DNA from: an uncultured Acetobacter sp.
GTDB lineage: Bacteria; Pseudomonadota; Alphaproteobacteria; Acetobacterales; Acetobacteraceae
Length of the DNA stretch: 10,273 nucleotides
Assembly: GCA_937900755.1 (NCBI GenBank)
Contig: CALCDN010000006.1
Span: 1-10,273 of the forward strand
Direction: 5' to 3'
A program made the position numbers and the translations under genes. The first letter of the stretch is position 1. Every line of letters begins with the position of its first letter. Shown here in pieces: positions 7,250 to 10,273 of the stretch. The notes under the pieces were generated by a model. It ran no database searches, was not told the origin of the DNA, and saw only the letters and a list, made by a program, of their open reading frames with translations.

Positions 7250-7455
7250 GCCTTGCTCCCCCCACAGGGCTGGGCTCTCTCATGACGGAAACCACACCCT
7301 GTGCGCAAGGCTGTTCACCCAAATCCATCTTATTTTTAACAGTTGGCAGGACCATTCATACACATTCGCGCATAATTACGCCGGTGTTGTGTGTAAGGTT
7401 TTTTTTAAGAAAACCCCGCCCCACAAGAGGGTAGGCAGGCAGGACCAAGCTGGCT

Positions 7456-7473
7456 AAGGTGAGCACTCACCTT
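7456..7473. promoter_or_regulatory. Candidate operator palindrome 1
   Basis: AAGGTGAG-CA-CTCACCTT is a perfect 8-bp-arm inverted repeat with a 2-bp centre. The length and symmetry suit a dimeric regulator. It directly abuts a second 18-bp palindrome. The regulator family is not identified. Confidence 0.5.
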
Positions 7474-7491
7474 GTGTTTTGTATAAAACAC
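7474..7491. promoter_or_regulatory. Candidate operator palindrome 2
   Basis: GTGTTTT-GTAT-AAAACAC is a perfect 7-bp-arm inverted repeat with a 4-bp centre. It contains a -10-like TATAAA (7482-7487), so a protein bound here could block or position RNA polymerase for the peptidase gene. Confidence 0.45.
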
Positions 7492-7520
7492 GGCCAGCCA
7501 TCCGTAGTATTACCCGCACA

Positions 7521-7526
7521 TATAAT
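7521..7526 (+). promoter_or_regulatory. Consensus -10 element before the M13 peptidase gene
   Basis: TATAAT matches the sigma-70 -10 consensus. It would place the transcript start near 7533, leaving a leader of only about a dozen bases before the GTG start. No recognisable -35 exists 16-18 bp upstream (CCATCC region), so the promoter may need an activator, or the match may be chance. Confidence 0.4.
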
Positions 7527-7534
7527 AAAGAACC

Positions 7535-7538
7535 GGAG
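7535..7538 (+). promoter_or_regulatory. Ribosome binding site deciding a GTG start for the M13 peptidase
   Basis: GGAG lies 7 nt before GTG at 7546. That start puts the signal peptide directly at the N-terminus. The longer GTG start at 7459 would lie inside the first palindrome and add 29 residues in front of the signal peptide. Confidence 0.75.
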
Positions 7539-7545
7539 TTCCCCT

Positions 7546-9645
7546 GTGCCAGACCTGTCCTTGCGCGCCATATTCCGCCACACGCTCATGCTGTCCGCCA
7601 TTGTGGGAGCGGGCAGCCTGGCTGGCCAGCCCCTTGCCGCGCCACCGACCGGGCCACAGAGCGCGGCACAAACGGCACAGAGCGGGTTTGGCGCATGGGG
7701 CGTGGACCTTGCCGGGCGCGACCTCGCCGTATCTCCGGGGAACAATTTTTTCCGCTATGCGAACGGCACCTATATTGAACACCTTAAAATTCCTTCGGAC
7801 ATGACCAGCTACGGCCCGTTCAACGCGCTGGCCGAACTCTCCCGCACGCGGGTCCAGAGCATCCTGGATGACCTGTCCGCCCACCCGGTGGCCATCGCGC
7901 GCACAACGGAAGAAAAACTGGGCACCTTCTATGCCTCCTACATGGACGCAGCAGAGGTGGAACACCTGGGCACACAACCGCTTGCGCAGGATATGGATGC
8001 CATCAGGGCCATAAAGGACATGGCGGGTTTTGCCGCCCTGAGTGGCACGGCCGTGGGCTCGTTCCAGTTCGGTCCCTTCTCCCTCGGGATCAACCCTGAC
8101 GCCAAGGACCCCACGCACTACGCGCTCACGCTGGACCAGGCGGGGCTGGGACTACCCGACCGGGACTATTACCTGAAGCCCGTCTTCGCCACCAAAAAAG
8201 CCGCTTACCAGACCTATATCGAAAAGGCGCTAACCCTGGCAGGCTGGCCCGAACCCGCCAAGGCGGCGGCGGCCATTGTTATCTTCGAGAGCAAACTGGC
8301 CGAGGTGCACTGGCCGCGTGCGGACCTGCGTGACCCGCAGAAAACCTACAACCCCATGACACTGGCGGAACTGAACACCAAGGCGCCGGGGTTTGACTGG
8401 GCCGCATGGCTGGGCGCGTCCGGCCTGCCCGCGCAGGACCTGGACAAGCGGCACCTGATTGTGGGCGAACCCTCCGCCATTACGGGGGAAGCCCGGTTAC
8501 TGGCCGCAACGGACATGGACACACTGCGCGCCTGGCTTGCCTTCCATCTGGTGGAAAACGCCACGACCTACCTGCCAGACAGCTTTGAACAGGCCCGCTT
8601 TGTATTCACCAAGGCCCTGACAGGCCAACCCACCCTGACCGCACGGTGGAAGCGCGGCGTGCAGGCCACCAGTGCGGCCATGGGCATGGCCCTGGGCAAG
8701 GTGTACGTGCAGCGCTACTTCCCACCCGAAAACCGGGTGGTGATGCAAAAACTGACTACCGACCTGAAGAACGCCTTCAGGGTTCGCCTGCAGAACAACA
8801 GCTGGATGAGTGCGGCCACCAAGGACGCGGCGCTGCGCAAGCTTGAAAATTTTGAAATCCAGGTCGGCTACCCCAACCGGTGGCGTGACTACGCGGGGCT
8901 GGTGGTTAAAAAAGGCGAAGTCTATGACAACGCGCGTAACGGCGTAGCCTTTGAATGGCACTACTGGCTGGACCGGCTGGACAAACCCGTGGACCGCAAC
9001 GAATGGGACATGACCCCGCAAACGGTCAACGCCTACAACAACCCGCTCTTTGACCAGGTTGTGTTCCCGGCCGCCATTCTCCAGCCGCCGTTTTTCAATA
9101 TCAAGGCAGACCCGGCCGTGAACTACGGCGCCATTGGTGGCGTGATCGGCCATGAAATGACCCACTCCTTCGATGATGAAGGCCGCCAGTTTGACGAACA
9201 CGGCCGCCTGCGGGACTGGTGGACAAAAGACGACGCGGAGAGGTTCCAGAAACTGGCGGACCGTCTGGGCGCCCAATATGATGCATTTGAGGTTCTGCCG
9301 GGCGTGCATGTGAACGGCAAGCTGACCATGGGCGAAAACATTGCCGATCTGGGCGGGCTGACACTCGCGCTGGACGCCTACCATGCCTCACTCGATGGCA
9401 AGCCCGCCCCTGTCGTGGATGGGCTGAGTGGTGAGCAGCGTGTGTTTTTGGGCTGGGCGCAGGTCTGGCGCGAAAAACTGCGGGAGGAAACCATTCGCAG
9501 GCTTGTGGTCACCGACCCCCACTCCCCCCCCGAAGCCCGCGTAAACCTGCCCATGCACAATATCGACGCATGGTATGACGCCTGGAACGTGCAGCCGGGG
9601 GACAAACTTTACCTGACTCCGCAGCAGCGCGTTAAAATCTGGTAA
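7546..9645 (+). CDS. M13-family (neprilysin-like) zinc metallopeptidase, secreted
   Basis: A 699-residue protein from a GTG start, the usual length for bacterial M13 peptidases. An N-terminal signal peptide (basic residues at 7 and 11, hydrophobic core about 13-26, likely cleavage about 26-32) and no lipobox suggest export to the periplasm or beyond. The M13 N-terminal domain is recognisable from PGNNFFRYANGTYIE onward. The substrate-binding NAY motif is at 495-497, the zinc site HEMTH at 536-540, and the third ligand is Glu597 in GENIAD with Asp601, spaced as in neprilysin. The protein ends in VKIW, like the conserved C-terminal tryptophan of the family. Members cleave peptides of limited size on the amino side of hydrophobic residues. 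The gene is divergent from the TonB receptor, so it may process peptides at the envelope; a link to the receptor's ligand is inference. All catalytic residues seen are intact. In-frame TAA codons at 9643 and 9652 give tandem stops. Confidence 0.93.
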   Translation: MPDLSLRAIFRHTLMLSAIVGAGSLAGQPLAAPPTGPQSAAQTAQSGFGAWGVDLAGRDLAVSPGNNFFRYANGTYIEHLKIPSDMTSYGPFNALAELSRTRVQSILDDLSAHPVAIARTTEEKLGTFYASYMDAAEVEHLGTQPLAQDMDAIRAIKDMAGFAALSGTAVGSFQFGPFSLGINPDAKDPTHYALTLDQAGLGLPDRDYYLKPVFATKKAAYQTYIEKALTLAGWPEPAKAAAAIVIFESKLAEVHWPRADLRDPQKTYNPMTLAELNTKAPGFDWAAWLGASGLPAQDLDKRHLIVGEPSAITGEARLLAATDMDTLRAWLAFHLVENATTYLPDSFEQARFVFTKALTGQPTLTARWKRGVQATSAAMGMALGKVYVQRYFPPENRVVMQKLTTDLKNAFRVRLQNNSWMSAATKDAALRKLENFEIQVGYPNRWRDYAGLVVKKGEVYDNARNGVAFEWHYWLDRLDKPVDRNEWDMTPQTVNAYNNPLFDQVVFPAAILQPPFFNIKADPAVNYGAIGGVIGHEMTHSFDDEGRQFDEHGRLRDWWTKDDAERFQKLADRLGAQYDAFEVLPGVHVNGKLTMGENIADLGGLTLALDAYHASLDGKPAPVVDGLSGEQRVFLGWAQVWREKLREETIRRLVVTDPHSPPEARVNLPMHNIDAWYDAWNVQPGDKLYLTPQQRVKIW

Positions 9646-9660
9646 AATCCGTAAAATTCC

Positions 9661-9698
9661 TGGTCCCGGTAGCGCGGGTTCCCTTGCGCGCCGGACCA
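9661..9698 (+). terminator. Candidate hairpin terminator after the M13 peptidase gene
   Basis: TGGTCC (9661-9666) pairs with GGACCA (9693-9698), and inner GG and GCGCG segments can pair with CGCGC and CC, giving a long GC-rich stem with small bulges. It starts 16 nt after the stop. The following sequence has only a short T run (ACTTTTC) some distance away, so intrinsic termination would be weak. Confidence 0.4.
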
Positions 9699-9854
9699 TT
9701 CCTGTGGGGACTTTTCAACCCCTCTCCGCCCGCGCGCACCCCGTGTTGAAGTTCTCTCTGGCACCGGGGCTTGAGCAATGGCAAAATAGCGGGCAAGTGG
9801 GCTATACCCACATACACCAAACTCATGCGGGGCAAGGGAGAACTCGGGCAGTTC
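9699..9854 (+). other. Leader region of the TonB-like gene
   Basis: This is a gene-free stretch between the candidate terminator and the chosen start of the next gene. The downstream frame is open back to a TGA at 9747-9749. Alternative in-frame starts are TTG 9771 and ATG 9825, neither with a good Shine-Dalgarno. AAGGGAG at 9834-9840 lies 14 nt before ATG 9855, further than usual. No clear promoter is seen. Confidence 0.4.
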
Positions 9855-10273
9855 ATGGTCGATAAGCGCAGTTCTTCCACAGGCCCGCATGCCCACCTGC
9901 CCAACAGGCAGGAACCACGCCTGCAACCCGCACGCTCGGCCCCCACGCCCCCCCACGCCATGGCGGAGGAGGCAACGGGGCAGAGGTCGCGGCTGTTCCC
10001 GTTCATGCCCGTGCCCAGGCCACCGGGCAGCCCGGTACGGGGCTCCTCCACACCCCTTATCCGCAAGGACGTGTACGCGGACCCAACTCTGGGGCCGGTC
10101 TTTACCGCCTCGGCCCTTGCGCATTTTCTTTTGCTGGCGGCCCTGCTGTACCAGGCGACCCATCACGGGCAGACGGGCTCGCCCCAGTCCAGCCAGTCTG
10201 CCCCGGGGGAAATGGTCTTCTCCCAGCCCACCCCGTCCACCGGCATGGTTGGCCCTCATTCGCCCGATGCGGG
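9855..10273 (+). CDS. TonB/TolA-like inner-membrane energy transducer, N-terminal part (3' end outside window)
   Basis: The frame stays open from 9855 to the window edge (139 codons seen), with strongly GC-biased third positions. A roughly 75-residue, Pro- and Arg-rich hydrophilic N-terminus is followed by one transmembrane helix (about 79-99) with the sequence TASALAHFLLLAALLY. It contains S86-x-x-x-H90, the SxxxH pair that TonB and TolA share in the helix that contacts ExbB/ExbD or TolQ/TolR. After the helix comes a Gln/Pro/Ser/Thr-rich segment, as expected for the periplasmic linker of TonB. The C-terminal receptor-binding domain is outside the window, so TonB and TolA cannot be told apart, though the neighbouring receptor favours TonB. 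The start is uncertain: ATG 9825, 9855 and 9960 are all in frame and none has an ideal ribosome site. The long cytoplasmic region exceeds the short one of E. coli TonB. Confidence 0.6.
   Translation, partial: MVDKRSSSTGPHAHLPNRQEPRLQPARSAPTPPHAMAEEATGQRSRLFPFMPVPRPPGSPVRGSSTPLIRKDVYADPTLGPVFTASALAHFLLLAALLYQATHHGQTGSPQSSQSAPGEMVFSQPTPSTGMVGPHSPDA

Larger units (their letters stand above)
7250..7545. promoter_or_regulatory. Divergent control region between receptor and M13 peptidase genes
   Basis: This roughly 296-bp gene-free region is AT-richer than its flanks. It holds a C6 tract (7258-7263), a 10-bp direct repeat GGCAGGACCA (7345-7354 and 7438-7447), a T8 run (7399-7406) inside a GGTTTT/AAAACC inverted repeat (7397-7415), two adjacent 18-bp palindromes (7456-7491), and a consensus TATAAT (7521-7526). 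I do not see a convincing Fur box or a good promoter for the receptor. Confidence 0.6.

Noticed and set aside
5783..7285. 500-residue plus-strand open frame inside the receptor gene
   Set aside because: The minus-strand frame encodes a complete plug and barrel ending in a typical C-terminal signal; the plus-strand product is Gly/His/Arg/Pro-rich without domains.
7353..7376. Phased CATTC/CATTC/CATAA repeats at 10- and 8-bp spacing, considered as a Pho- or Fur-like box
   Set aside because: The spacing and sequence do not match a Pho box, and there is no Fur-type palindrome; the match is too short.
8497..9384. 295-residue minus-strand open frame inside the M13 gene
   Set aside because: It is antisense to the catalytic region with HEMTH and GENIAD; no recognisable domain.
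9609..10259. 216-residue minus-strand open frame at the right edge
   Set aside because: It overlaps the end of the M13 gene and the hairpin, has low-complexity basic sequence, and the plus strand holds a better candidate with a transmembrane helix and SxxxH motif.

Overview
The window looks like a chromosomal stretch from a GC-rich alphaproteobacterium. An acetic acid bacterium (Acetobacteraceae) is my best guess, based on protein style, codon use and the mix of a type II NADH dehydrogenase, an AcoC-like hydrolase and a TonB/TonB-receptor set. This is recognition only; no database search was possible. Coding density is high and codon use looks even. I see no rRNA, tRNA, CRISPR array, insertion sequence or phage gene.

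Layout: the left edge (1-312, +) is the 3' end of a ClC-type chloride channel gene. Next is a two-gene unit: a CobW/COG0523 GTPase (429-1436, +) overlapping by an ATGA junction with a cytoplasmic WD40-like beta-propeller (1433-2494, +). A leader with two strong hairpins (2495-2614) precedes a complete NDH-2-type NADH dehydrogenase (2615-3898, +). Converging on it from the right are two minus-strand genes: a TonB-dependent outer-membrane receptor (7249-4835) followed 61 nt later by an alpha/beta hydrolase that resembles the catalytic half of AcoC (4773-3952). A divergent control region of about 296 bp (7250-7545) separates the receptor from a secreted M13 zinc metallopeptidase (7546-9645, +). 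The right edge holds the 5' part of a TonB/TolA-like gene (from about 9855, +) that runs off the window.

How the genes may work together: the CobW GTPase and the propeller are translationally coupled and probably act together in metal (plausibly zinc) allocation. The receptor, the TonB-like energiser and the M13 peptidase form an envelope group that could take up and process an external ligand; the hydrolase may be co-transcribed with the receptor. NDH-2 feeds electrons from NADH to quinone without pumping protons.

The least explained parts are the receptor start (no in-frame ATG before the signal peptide, a C6 tract, and a strong Shine-Dalgarno in front of an ATT codon), two abutting 18-bp palindromes in the divergent region, the two-hairpin ndh leader, and the CobW/propeller pair. 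I found no clear defence, mobile or wholly novel system.
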